Assembly: GCA_019322805.1 (NCBI GenBank)
Contig: JAHWIC010000007.1
Location: forward strand, 1 to 49,887
Reading direction: 5' to 3'
DNA: 49,887 bases
From: Candidatus Woesearchaeota archaeon
GTDB taxonomy: Archaea; Nanobdellota; Nanobdellia; Woesearchaeales; JAHWIC01
The notes beneath the pieces were generated by a model. The model was given only the letters and a program-made list of their open reading frames with translations. It searched no databases and was not told the origin of the DNA. Positions 41,926 to 49,711 of this stretch are shown one piece after another. A program made the position numbers and the translations under genes. How positions within the stretch are numbered: position 1 is the first letter of the stretch; every line of letters begins with the position of its first letter.

Positions 41926-42383
41926 TAAGACAAGCCACAATGGATGATTTTGACGAGCTTTTTGAGCTTAAGTTGGAGTCAAGAGTAGAGGCAAGGCAGT
42001 TTAATAAGAAGTTAGTTCCTATTAATGAAGTTGCTGATCGTTATAAATTATATTTAAAAAAAGATTTAAGCAGCGAATGGAGGGCAGTTTTTATTGCAGT
42101 TGAGTATGGCAAGATAATTGGCATGGCGCTTGGAAAAATATTCCGCTCAATGCATATTTTGGGCCATGAGAGAACAGGGTATATAAGCAATGTCTACGTT
42201 AAAAAAGGGTTTAGGAATAAAGGATTGGGCGAAAAGTTAGCTGATACCCTCATTGACTGGTTTAAGTCAAAAGATGCGACTGCATTGACTTTAGAGGTAT
42301 ATGGATCAAATAAGGCTGCTCTTGATTTTTACCGCAAGCTTGGTTTTAAGGACCATTCTGTGAAGATGGTTAGGGATATATGA
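41922..42383 (+). CDS. GNAT-family N-acetyltransferase
   Basis: A 153-residue single GNAT domain: MIRQATMDDFDELFELK at the start, the acetyl-CoA pyrophosphate loop in YVKKGFRNKGLGEKLADTLI (R-x-x-G-x-G), and LEVYGSNKAALDFYRKLGFKDHSVKM at the end. Acceptor unknown. An upstream in-frame ATG at 41916 exists, but the ATG at 41922 forms an ATGA with the stop of the ATP-grasp gene, the junction used repeatedly in this genome. An amino-group ligase followed by an acetyltransferase could modify the same product. Confidence 0.88.
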   Translation: MIRQATMDDFDELFELKLESRVEARQFNKKLVPINEVADRYKLYLKKDLSSEWRAVFIAVEYGKIIGMALGKIFRSMHILGHERTGYISNVYVKKGFRNKGLGEKLADTLIDWFKSKDATALTLEVYGSNKAALDFYRKLGFKDHSVKMVRDI

Positions 42384-42384
42384 T

Positions 42385-42987
42385 TTATGCTGCTTTTTGA
42401 TAAATTCTACTTAAAATACTATATAACATCTCTTGTGCATGGCCACCTTTTTCAGGATGCCCTTGTATCCCATAATGCGGTTTGTTAGGGTGTTTTACTG
42501 CTTCTATAACCCTTCTTTGTTTTCCCTTTGCATCTTGAACAGAACTTTCAGCAAGAACTTCTAATGAACCTGGGTGAGTAACTGCATATCTGTGGTTTTT
42601 AAAAACCTTGGCTTCTCCGGATTTTGTTTTAATGTTTTTATACCCCCTTTGATATGTCCCTAAATCTTCAACCTTACCTCCATAATAGTGAGATATAGCC
42701 TGATGACCGTGGCAAATACCTATCACAGCTCCTTTTGAATTGTCTAAGACATATTTCAGATTTGGGTCGTTGTACCTTCTTTTGGAACTTCCGGAAAGAA
42801 TAACAGCATCATAATCAGATAGACTCTTGGATTTTACATCACTCACATGTACAGTATCTATGTCCGCTTTACCACCAGCATGCTCACTTATTTTTCTATG
42901 CAATTCCTGCATGTATTGGGTCCCGTTATTGACAATGAGAACCTTCTTCCCTGCTTTTCTGGGTGTTTTAGAATTTTTTCTAGCCAT
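42385..42987 (-). CDS. Class I glutamine amidotransferase-like protein
   Basis: 200 residues with the triad of a class I GATase: C92 in AVIGICHGHQAISHYYGG, and H177 and E179 in GIQGHPEKGG. It is related in length to the separate glutaminase subunit of archaeal GMP synthase (GuaAa), but the nucleophile elbow is GICHGHQ rather than GICYGHQ or GICLGHQ, and a 14-residue basic extension precedes the domain. No partner synthase subunit is adjacent, so a GMP synthase role is unproven; a peptidase-like GATase is also possible. It converges with the GNAT gene with one base between stops. Confidence 0.75.
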   Translation of the reverse strand: MARKNSKTPRKAGKKVLIVNNGTQYMQELHRKISEHAGGKADIDTVHVSDVKSKSLSDYDAVILSGSSKRRYNDPNLKYVLDNSKGAVIGICHGHQAISHYYGGKVEDLGTYQRGYKNIKTKSGEAKVFKNHRYAVTHPGSLEVLAESSVQDAKGKQRRVIEAVKHPNKPHYGIQGHPEKGGHAQEMLYSILSRIYQKAA

Positions 42988-43019
42988 AAAAGAAATGTTG
43001 AGATAAGCCTATAAAAACT

Positions 43020-44096
43020 TTACTCATAAACCAATGCTTCTGTTTTTGCAAACATAAACCTGCTTAATTTTGTCTGCTCCTCAGGTTTGACGTATTCAAA
43101 TATACCAGCCATTGTCATTAAACCTGTTTTGAGTTTTTCACCGTTTGCAACAGAAAGAACATAAGGAAGAATCATAGTGCTTAGATGAATAGAAGATTGG
43201 CGCGGGATTGCTGATGGCAGATTGTCAATGCACATATGTGTGATTCCTTCCTCTTCATAGATTGGAGCATCCCATGTTGTTGGAATGCATGTTTCTACAG
43301 CACCATCCTTATCGCATGATACATCGACAATTACTGATGTTTTTTTCATAAGCTTTAGCATACTTCTTCTTACTATATTGGGGTCTGTTGGATACCAGAC
43401 AACAGCATTTATCAGAATGTCAACATAAGGAAGATAATCTTCAATAAAGGGTGTTTTGTCTCTCCATAATATTAATGGTTTTATTCCTGCCTGCTTTAGC
43501 ACTTCACGCACTCCTGCAGAAACACGGCCATTACCCATAATAGCCACAACTGGCTTTGTTTCTAGATTTAATGTTGATAAATAGCTGTATGATTTTTCCT
43601 TGCCATATTTTTTTATTGGAGGCAATGATTTGAAAATATCTTTCTGGCCATTCTTTTTAAGCACCTTTCCATATAACCTTAATCCTTCGTACATCCCAAC
43701 AATGCCAGCTTCAAAACCAAGATTAACTAATCGCTCTCCAAAATTATCCCTTATTTCTTCATACGCATAGCTGGTTGCATTCTTGTCCAATAATGTATTA
43801 AGCAATTGAGGATTCTGATCTTTTTCTATATGGAGGTAAGCAAGTATTGTTTGACCTTGTTTTATTGTATCTAGAGGAGGCTCTTTTACCCTTACAATCA
43901 TAGGACAGTCATAAACATGATTACTAAGTTTAGCTCCTGCTTTTATGTATTCTTTATTACTGAAGCCAGCTCCTTTACCAGCACCCTTTTCAACAGTAAC
44001 CTTGTGACCAAATTCAACGAGTTTCTTTACATCATCCGGAGCTAAAGCTACCCTAAACTCATTACTCTTTGTTTCCTTTGGAATTCCGATTCTCAT
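43020..44096 (-). CDS. Alanine dehydrogenase / saccharopine dehydrogenase-family enzyme
   Basis: The 358-residue protein starts MRIGIPKETKSNEFRVALAPDDVKKL, the AlaDH/PNT N-terminal signature with substrate arginine and lysine positions, and has AYLHIEKDQNPQ and a nucleotide-binding strand MGNGRVSAGVREVLKQAG. In typical alanine dehydrogenase that loop is GxGxxG; here it is GNGRVSAG, and the later IDNLPSAIPRQSS resembles saccharopine dehydrogenase and carboxyethylornithine synthase as much as Ald. I therefore assign the superfamily with confidence but the substrate only tentatively. It is divergent from the adenosine-kinase-like gene across 160 bp with TATA-like sequences and no other feature. 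Confidence 0.75.
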   Translation of the reverse strand: MRIGIPKETKSNEFRVALAPDDVKKLVEFGHKVTVEKGAGKGAGFSNKEYIKAGAKLSNHVYDCPMIVRVKEPPLDTIKQGQTILAYLHIEKDQNPQLLNTLLDKNATSYAYEEIRDNFGERLVNLGFEAGIVGMYEGLRLYGKVLKKNGQKDIFKSLPPIKKYGKEKSYSYLSTLNLETKPVVAIMGNGRVSAGVREVLKQAGIKPLILWRDKTPFIEDYLPYVDILINAVVWYPTDPNIVRRSMLKLMKKTSVIVDVSCDKDGAVETCIPTTWDAPIYEEEGITHMCIDNLPSAIPRQSSIHLSTMILPYVLSVANGEKLKTGLMTMAGIFEYVKPEEQTKLSRFMFAKTEALVYE

Positions 44097-44256
44097 TGTA
44101 AATCAACTCTCAGGCGTATAGCTATGAATAAAAACCTTGAGATTTCGTTTTGTTCATATAAAGTAAACACCCCCTCTTTAAAAATGTTTTGGTTGCTTTT
44201 AGTTAATTAGCAAAGTTTTAAATAGAATCCTTCTCTTTATCTTTCTTAGATTTGCC

Positions 44257-45246
44257 ATGAAATACGACGTTTTTGGCATAGGTTCTGCGATAATGGACTT
44301 TCTTATACAGGTACATCCAAATGAGCTGTTGGATTTAGATTTGAAAAAGGGCCAGTTTCATCTGGTTGATGAGCTGCAATCAAAAAAGATTCTTGATAAA
44401 GTGAAACATTCTGAGATGAAGATAGCGCCAGGAGGTTCTTGTGCAAATTCTTTATATGGCATTGCTCTGCTTGGCGGCAGTGTAGTTTTTTGTGGTAAGG
44501 TTGGGAAGGACAGGGATGGTGCAATTTATGAACAAAAGATGGTGGATGGTGGGGTAAAATCCCAGATTGGGAAAATAGATACCTATAAAACAGGACACGC
44601 AATAACGTTTATCACACCAGATTCTGAAAGAACCTTTGCGGTTCACCTAGGAGCTTCTATCAAACTTGAAAAAGAAGACTTATTCTTTGATGACATAAAG
44701 CAGAGCAAAGTGTTGCATATTGAGGGTTACCAGTTAGAGGATCCTAATCTGAGGGGAGTGGCTTTGCATGCAATGGATTTTGCAAGCAAACATAAAGTAA
44801 AGATATCCATCGACTTGGCAGATCCAGGAATTGTAAAGAGGAATAGGGATGATCTAAGAAGATTGGTGAAGAAATATGCTGATATTGTTTTTGCAAATGA
44901 GGATGAAGCAAAAGCCCTGACTGGCAAGGAAGTAATAGGCGCTCTTAATGAAATATCAAATATGGCTGAAATTGCAATTCTCAAACTAGGAAGAAAAGGG
45001 TCGCTTGTAAAAAGCGGCAAAGATTTGCATGAAATCAAACCTCACAGCGTGAAGCCATTAGATACAACCGGAGCTGGAGACATGTATGCAGCGGGATTCC
45101 TTTATGCGCTTACCCATGGCTATAAGCTGAATCAATGCGGCAATATAGGCTCTTATTTGGCAGCCAAGGTTGTAGAAAAAATAGGTGCGAGACTTGATTC
45201 AATCGATCACTCGATTATTGAGAAGGTAAAGGACGGCAATCACTGA
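44257..45246 (+). CDS. Adenosine kinase-like PfkB-family kinase
   Basis: 329 residues. The opening KYDVFGIGSAIMDFLIQV, GGSCANSLYGIALLGG, GHAITFITPDSERTFAVHLGAS and the C-terminal DTTGAGDMYAAGFLYAL place it in the adenosine-kinase branch of PfkB kinases. The aspartate of DTTGAGD is the catalytic base. With ahcY at 48417 it would remove adenosine formed from S-adenosylhomocysteine, pulling that reversible reaction forward; this pairing is inference. TATA-like GTTTTAAATA (44215-44224) lies about 37 nt upstream. Confidence 0.8.
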   Translation: MKYDVFGIGSAIMDFLIQVHPNELLDLDLKKGQFHLVDELQSKKILDKVKHSEMKIAPGGSCANSLYGIALLGGSVVFCGKVGKDRDGAIYEQKMVDGGVKSQIGKIDTYKTGHAITFITPDSERTFAVHLGASIKLEKEDLFFDDIKQSKVLHIEGYQLEDPNLRGVALHAMDFASKHKVKISIDLADPGIVKRNRDDLRRLVKKYADIVFANEDEAKALTGKEVIGALNEISNMAEIAILKLGRKGSLVKSGKDLHEIKPHSVKPLDTTGAGDMYAAGFLYALTHGYKLNQCGNIGSYLAAKVVEKIGARLDSIDHSIIEKVKDGNH

Positions 45247-45279
45247 GAAATTATTTAATTTTAAAAAGAGGTAATGTTT

Positions 45280-46356
45280 ATGTTAAGTAAAAAGATTCCT
45301 GAACGAGTTATTAAGAAATATTTAGAGAAGAAAGAGAAGAAGCCGGTAAGAATTCTAGTTTATGAAAAGCTTGGTTCTGGCTGGCATGGTGTTGGCTATA
45401 AGATTATTTATATGGTTGATAGAGCGCTGAAAACAGTCATTCTTAGAGTAGAAAGGCCTGTTGGATTTTCTCATGATTATCCATCTGATAGGGCTAAGGT
45501 TTTTATCCTGCAGCACGCTTTATCCGGCTTAATACCTAACCATATTAGGTCAATAGACGTTGTTGGTTTGTCTAAGAATAAGATTGTTTCTATTGGTGGC
45601 TGTAAAGACTTTTATCAGTTTGTTGAAGAAGCACAAGGGACTTACTATAAAGAAGACCTGGACAAACTGTTGAAGAAGGGCCACTTAGGTACGATTGATA
45701 GGAAAAAGGCTTTGTTCTTGTCGAATTATTTAGTTGATTTACACAAGAAAAAATTCAAAGGCCCCGAAGACATGGCTAAGTCAATTCATAGAAGACATAC
45801 GCGTGATGTTATTGGCAATGGAGAAATGCTGATCGGGGTTTTGGATACTTATCCAGGCAGGGTAGATTGGCTTAGCAAGGAAGATATTACAGATTTAATA
45901 AAAAGAGCAGTTGCTTTTAGAGAAAAGATAAAAGATAAGCACAACCGCTTATGCAGAATGCATGGTGATTTTCACCCTGCAAATATAATCTTTAGAAACA
46001 GCAATAAGCTTAAGGTATTGGACGCAAGCAGAGAACTATGGGGAGAACCAGCTGATGATATTACCTCACTGGGTATTAATTATATCTGGTATGCTCTAAT
46101 GCATAAAGGTAACTTTTCTGGACCTTTCAAGGAATTGTTTGAAATATTTTGGGATACCTATATTAGTAAGACAAAAGATTATGGGGTAAATAAGATCGCG
46201 CCTTTGTTTTTCGCATTTAGAGGAGTTGTTGTAGCACATCCAACCTTCTACAAAGGGCAGAGCGATAATACAAGGTCTAAGATATTTAATTTTATCAATG
46301 CTGTTTTGGATGAGGAAGAGTTTGATTATAAGAAGATTAATCATTATTTGAGATAA
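45280..46356 (+). CDS. Aminoglycoside phosphotransferase (APH)-family kinase
   Basis: About 358 residues with a protein-kinase-like fold. The catalytic loop is CRMHGDFHPANIIF (H230, D232 counted from the upstream ATG), followed by the metal aspartate in KVLDASRELWGEPADDI, D250, where most relatives have IDWE. The N-terminal lobe has EKLGSGWHGVGYKIIY as glycine loop. The family phosphorylates small molecules; antibiotic resistance should not be assumed for an archaeal member. The first ATG (45274) is only two bases after GAGG, so I prefer the ATG at 45280 with proper spacing. It is followed one base later by the P-loop kinase-like gene. Confidence 0.8.
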   Translation: MLSKKIPERVIKKYLEKKEKKPVRILVYEKLGSGWHGVGYKIIYMVDRALKTVILRVERPVGFSHDYPSDRAKVFILQHALSGLIPNHIRSIDVVGLSKNKIVSIGGCKDFYQFVEEAQGTYYKEDLDKLLKKGHLGTIDRKKALFLSNYLVDLHKKKFKGPEDMAKSIHRRHTRDVIGNGEMLIGVLDTYPGRVDWLSKEDITDLIKRAVAFREKIKDKHNRLCRMHGDFHPANIIFRNSNKLKVLDASRELWGEPADDITSLGINYIWYALMHKGNFSGPFKELFEIFWDTYISKTKDYGVNKIAPLFFAFRGVVVAHPTFYKGQSDNTRSKIFNFINAVLDEEEFDYKKINHYLR

Positions 46357-46357
46357 A

Positions 46358-46912
46358 ATGGCTTTTGCAATTTGGATCACTGGTTTACCAGGAAGTGGAA
46401 AGTCGACTATAGCAAAAGAACTAGTTAAGATTCTAAACAAGAATAAGATCAAAGCTCAAATTCTAAGATTAGATAAAATAAGAAAGAAATATGTTAAAAA
46501 ACCAAAATACAGTGATAAAGAAAGAGATTTTGTTTACAGAAAATTTACCGACGAGGGAATTAAATTAATCAAGAAGAATAATATTATCTATGATGCAACA
46601 GCTCACAAAAAGAAATACAGAGATTATGCAAGAAAAAAGATCAAAAACTTCATTGAAGTATATCTTAAATGCCCTCTCAATGTCTGTATAAAGCGTGAAA
46701 GTAAAAGAAAAGCTGGCTTAGTTATTGCAAATATGTACAAAAAAGCATTGGAAAGAAAAAAATCAAAGAAAAAATACCCAAAGCTTGGCCAGGTTATTGG
46801 TGTTGATGTTCCTTATGAAATTAATAAGAAGGCTGAAATAATAATCAATTCTGATAAGATTAAACCAAAACAAGCCGCAAATAAAATTTACAAAAAAATA
46901 AGATGTCTATGA
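46358..46912 (+). CDS. Adenylylsulfate kinase-like P-loop phosphotransferase
   Basis: 184 residues. Walker A is ITGLPGSGKSTIAKEL (residues 7-22), then LDKIRKKY, and YDATAHKKKYRDYARK in the position of the APS-kinase lid helix. The pattern is that of CysC/AAA_33-type small-molecule kinases. The lysine content is very high and no sulphate-assimilation gene is nearby, so an APS kinase role is doubtful. It directly follows the APH-family kinase; in bacteria an APH domain is sometimes fused to a P-loop domain, so the pair may act together. Its end overlaps the YggS start. Confidence 0.75.
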   Translation: MAFAIWITGLPGSGKSTIAKELVKILNKNKIKAQILRLDKIRKKYVKKPKYSDKERDFVYRKFTDEGIKLIKKNNIIYDATAHKKKYRDYARKKIKNFIEVYLKCPLNVCIKRESKRKAGLVIANMYKKALERKKSKKKYPKLGQVIGVDVPYEINKKAEIIINSDKIKPKQAANKIYKKIRCL

Positions 46913-47556
46913 AAGAGAATATAGAACAAATAAAAAAAGGGATTCCTTCTAGTGTAACTTTAGTTGCAGCTACAAAAACAAGAAGTGTTGAAGAGATAAA
47001 GGAAGCAATTAAAGCTGGAATTGAAATCATTGGAGAGAATTATGTGCAGGAAGCGGAATCAAAGTATAACGAATTGAAAGAAAAGGTAAAGATTCACTGC
47101 ATAGGCCATTTACAAACAAACAAAATAAAGAAAGCTGTAGAATTGTTTGATATGATTGAAACTGTTGATTCTGTTAAAATTGCTAAAGAGATTGATAAGA
47201 GAACAACAAAAATAATGCCTGTTTTAATTGAGGTTAATATTGCTAAAGAGGCATCTAAAAGTGGAGTTATGCCTGAAGAAACTATTGATTTAATAAAAGA
47301 GATATCAAATCTCAATCTTAAAAATATCAAAATAAAAGGACTCATGACAATGGCTCCTTATTTTGATGATCCTGAAAAGGACAGGCCTTATTTTAAGGAA
47401 ATGAAGCACTTATTTGATAAAATAAAAGCAATGAGCATTCCTAATGTTGATATGGAGATTCTTTCTATGGGAATGTCTGATTCTTACAAAATAGCTATTG
47501 AGGAAGGAGCTACAATGGTTAGGATCGGGACTAAGATTTTTGGCAAAAGAGAATAA
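46903..47556 (+). CDS. YggS-family pyridoxal phosphate homeostasis protein
   Basis: 217 residues forming a single PLP-binding barrel. The cofactor lysine is in LVAATKTRSVEEI, followed by IIGENYVQEAESKY, CIGHLQTNK, the GLMTMAP strand and LSMGMSDSYKIAIEEGATMVRIG, all conserved in YggS/PROSC. These proteins buffer free PLP. A second ATG at 46909 overlaps the previous stop as ATGA and may be the true start, which would shorten the protein by two residues. PLP users in the window include gcvPB. No cell-division neighbour, as in many bacteria, is present. Confidence 0.93.
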   Translation: MSMKENIEQIKKGIPSSVTLVAATKTRSVEEIKEAIKAGIEIIGENYVQEAESKYNELKEKVKIHCIGHLQTNKIKKAVELFDMIETVDSVKIAKEIDKRTTKIMPVLIEVNIAKEASKSGVMPEETIDLIKEISNLNLKNIKIKGLMTMAPYFDDPEKDRPYFKEMKHLFDKIKAMSIPNVDMEILSMGMSDSYKIAIEEGATMVRIGTKIFGKRE

Positions 47557-47581
47557 AAATCAATATTGCACAACCATTAAA

Positions 47582-47728
47582 CAATAAAAAATCAATCTGA
47601 AAATTCCTTTCACCACCAAGATAAAGGAATTTTCATCTTAGTTTGGTTCTTTAAGAAGCACTGTAGAGGATTTTTGCTTTATAGTAGACTTAAGGCAAAA
47701 ATCAGATTTATTTTTTTCTTTTATTGAT
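47582..47728 (+). repeat. Dispersed cloverleaf-like element, copy E
   Basis: The closing stem is AATCTGA (47594-47600) with TCAGATT (47702-47708), extended by A-rich and T-rich flanks. Arm 1 is GAAAATTCCTTT (47599-47610) with AAAGGAATTTTC (47623-47634), arm 2 starts CATCT (47634-47638) and closes with AGAGG (47665-47669, one mismatch), arm 3 GATTTTTGC (47669-47677) with GCAAAAATC (47695-47703). The right border ATTGAT ends at 47728. It lies between the convergent ends of yggS and lrp. Confidence 0.88.
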
Positions 47729-47771
47729 ATCCCTTCTAATGATTATTTTAATATTGATAAAAAAATAAAAA

Positions 47772-47836
47772 GAACCAGGATATTTGGTAGAATTCGAAAA
47801 TTCTATTGTTGGGGGTATTGCCAAATATCCCAGTTC
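47772..47836 (-). terminator. Large hairpin 3' of lrp, possible terminator
   Basis: GGATATTTGG (47778-47787) pairs with CCAAATATCC (47821-47830), extended by GAAC/GTTC outside a CA/CA internal loop. Inside is a perfect second hairpin, TAGAATT (47788-47794) with AATTCTA (47799-47805), loop CGAA. On the minus strand, 14 nt after the lrp stop, the structure is followed by a T-run (TTTTTATTTTTTTAT), so it could end the lrp transcript. It is not part of the dispersed family. Confidence 0.55.
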
Positions 47837-47849
47837 AAATAAATATGAG

Positions 47850-48281
47850 CTATGATAATTCCTCCTTTATGTTAGCAGTTGCGACCATTGTGAGTGTTGT
47901 CACAACCTGTTGCTCCTTGCGGAATTTGATTATGAAATCATTAAACTCCTGAACATCCCTGAATTTGAGCTTAAGCAGAAGGTCATACTCTCCTGTTGTT
48001 CCAAAAACTTCCTTAACGTGTTTGTTACTGATTACTTTATTATCAAGAATAACATCCGGCTTTGTTTTAATCATCATAAAAACAATAAAATTCTCACCAA
48101 CAGCAGAATTATTTAGTTTGACAGTAAACTTTTCAATTACACCATCCTTTCTTAGTTTTGTAATGCGCTGATGGACAGTGCTTGGCCTTATGTTTGTTTT
48201 CTTGGCTATATCCCTTATAGAGAGCCTAGCATCTGTTTTTAGAATGTTAATAATTGCTAAGTCCTTCTTGTCTAAACTCAT
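47850..48281 (-). CDS. Lrp/AsnC-family transcriptional regulator
   Basis: 143 residues: winged helix-turn-helix at residues 5-60 (LAIINILKTDARLSIRDIAKKTNIRPSTVHQRITKLRKDGVI) and a RAM effector-binding domain after about residue 65 (NFIVFMMIKTKP, VFGTTGEYDLLLKLKFRDVQEFNDFI). Such proteins form octamers that respond to amino acids. The TATA box (TATATAAATA on the minus strand, 48304-48312) lies about 27 nt upstream of the ATG, so the mRNA is nearly leaderless. TTGTCCAA at 48293-48300 sits between TATA and the ATG, which suggests autoregulation. It is divergent from ahcY. Confidence 0.92.
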   Translation of the reverse strand: MSLDKKDLAIINILKTDARLSIRDIAKKTNIRPSTVHQRITKLRKDGVIEKFTVKLNNSAVGENFIVFMMIKTKPDVILDNKVISNKHVKEVFGTTGEYDLLLKLKFRDVQEFNDFIIKFRKEQQVVTTLTMVATANIKEELS

Positions 48282-48292
48282 TAAAACTGCTC

Positions 48293-48386
48293 TTGTCCAA
48301 CTTATTTATATATTTTTCGGATTTTGTCCAACTTTTTGCTATTTTTTTGGACAATTATGGGTTATATTCTCGAAAAGTATATAAAG
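48293..48386. promoter_or_regulatory. Divergent lrp/ahcY promoter with three TTGTCCAA-type sites
   Basis: TTGTCCAA at 48293-48300 and 48324-48331, and its reverse complement TTGGACAA at 48347-48354. The second and third form an inverted pair with a 15-base spacer; the first and second start 31 bases apart, about three helical turns. TATA boxes are at 48304-48312 (lrp) and 48378-48386 (GTATATAAA, ahcY). The layout fits cooperative binding by the Lrp protein. Confidence 0.6.
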
Positions 48387-48416
48387 CTGGAAATCAATCT
48401 TTTGGATGGTGATATT

Positions 48417-49679
48417 ATGGATACTGGAGAAAATTATGAAGTTAAGGATCTTAATCTTGCAGAGCAAGGAAAGATGAATATAGAAATAGCAGAGCAAAGG
48501 ATGGGTGCTTTGCTAAAGATAAAAAAGAGATTTCAAAAAGAAAAGCCGCTAAGAGGAATAAAGATTGGATTAGCGCTTCATGTAACAAAAGAAACTGCGG
48601 TTCTTGTAAGGGCCCTTATAGCCGGAGGTGCAGATGTCGCAATTACTGGCTGCAACCCTTTATCAACACAGGATGATGTTGCTGCTGCTTTGGCAGGAGA
48701 GGGGGTGAAGGTATGGTCATATAAAGGAGAGTCAAATGAGGATTATTATAGATATATTACAAATGTTATTAACTTTAAGCCGCACATAACAATTGATGAC
48801 GGCTGCGACCTTGTATCTGAGGTGCACAAAAACCACCCAGGCCTTATCAAAGGGATAATCGGCGGCTGTGAAGAAACTACAACAGGCATAATAAGATTAA
48901 AGGCTATGCAAAAAGACAAGGCACTAAAGTATCCGATTATAGCAGTCAATGATAACAAGACAAAACACCTTCTTGATAATTATTACGGGACAGGCCAAAG
49001 CACTGTTGATGGCATCATAAGAGCAACAAACATACTTTTTGCAGGCAAGAATGTTGTTGTAGCTGGCTATGGCAGCTGTGGAAAAGGGTTTGCTATGAGG
49101 TCAAAAGGCTTAGGAGCAAAGGTTATTGTTACAGAGGTAGATAATTTCTGCGCTTTGCAGGCAGCTTATGACGGGTTTAGGGTAATGAAGATGGAAGATG
49201 CATGCAAAATAGGTGATATTTTCTGCACACTAACTGGAGATAAGCACGTTATAAGGCCAGAGCATATAAAGAAGATGAAAGATGGCGCTGTTCTTGCCAA
49301 CTCAGGCCATTTTGACGTTGAGATTGATGTAAAAGGGCTTAAGAAGATGGCAAGCTCTGAGCGCAGAGTAAGGCCTTTTCTTGACGAATATGTGGTTGGC
49401 GGCAAGAAGATATACCTATGCGGAGAAGGAAGGCTTGTAAACCTGGCAGCTGCAGAAGGGCACCCCAGCGAGGTTATGTCAACAAGCTTCTGCGGACAAG
49501 TACTTGCATGTGAATTTCTTGCAAAGAACAAGGGAAAGCTCAAGAATGAGGTAATTATGCTGCCAGAAGAAATAGATGATAAAATTGCAGGATTGCAGCT
49601 GGAAGCAATGGATGTAGAGATTGATGAATTGACAGCAGAGCAAAAGAAATATCTTGCAAGCTGGCAGGAAGGTACATAA
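48417..49679 (+). CDS. ahcY: Adenosylhomocysteinase
   Basis: AhcY splits S-adenosylhomocysteine, the product of SAM-dependent methylation, into adenosine and homocysteine using bound NAD. Motifs: GLALHVTKETAVLVRALIAGGADV, the NAD site VVVAGYGSCGKGFAMRSKGLGAKVIVTEVD, and LANSGHFDVEIDV. The 420-residue length fits the archaeal form lacking the insertion of eukaryotic enzymes. The frame is open from 48324, but GGTGAT before 48417 is a Shine-Dalgarno sequence and the TATA box at 48378-48386 would start transcription near 48410, so 48417 is the start. SAM users in the window include pcm and the TrmJ-like gene. Confidence 0.95.
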   Translation: MDTGENYEVKDLNLAEQGKMNIEIAEQRMGALLKIKKRFQKEKPLRGIKIGLALHVTKETAVLVRALIAGGADVAITGCNPLSTQDDVAAALAGEGVKVWSYKGESNEDYYRYITNVINFKPHITIDDGCDLVSEVHKNHPGLIKGIIGGCEETTTGIIRLKAMQKDKALKYPIIAVNDNKTKHLLDNYYGTGQSTVDGIIRATNILFAGKNVVVAGYGSCGKGFAMRSKGLGAKVIVTEVDNFCALQAAYDGFRVMKMEDACKIGDIFCTLTGDKHVIRPEHIKKMKDGAVLANSGHFDVEIDVKGLKKMASSERRVRPFLDEYVVGGKKIYLCGEGRLVNLAAAEGHPSEVMSTSFCGQVLACEFLAKNKGKLKNEVIMLPEEIDDKIAGLQLEAMDVEIDELTAEQKKYLASWQEGT

Positions 49680-49711
49680 GTTTTTTATAGTTCTTTCCTT
49701 ATTCTTTTTTT

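Noticed and set aside
45274..46356. APH-family protein as an antibiotic resistance gene
   Set aside because: The fold is shared by many metabolic kinases, and nothing in the context suggests resistance.
47582..47728. Dispersed elements as ordinary rho-independent-type terminators
   Set aside because: They occur also between divergent promoters (copies C and D), where no transcript ends, and have three arms with paired variation.
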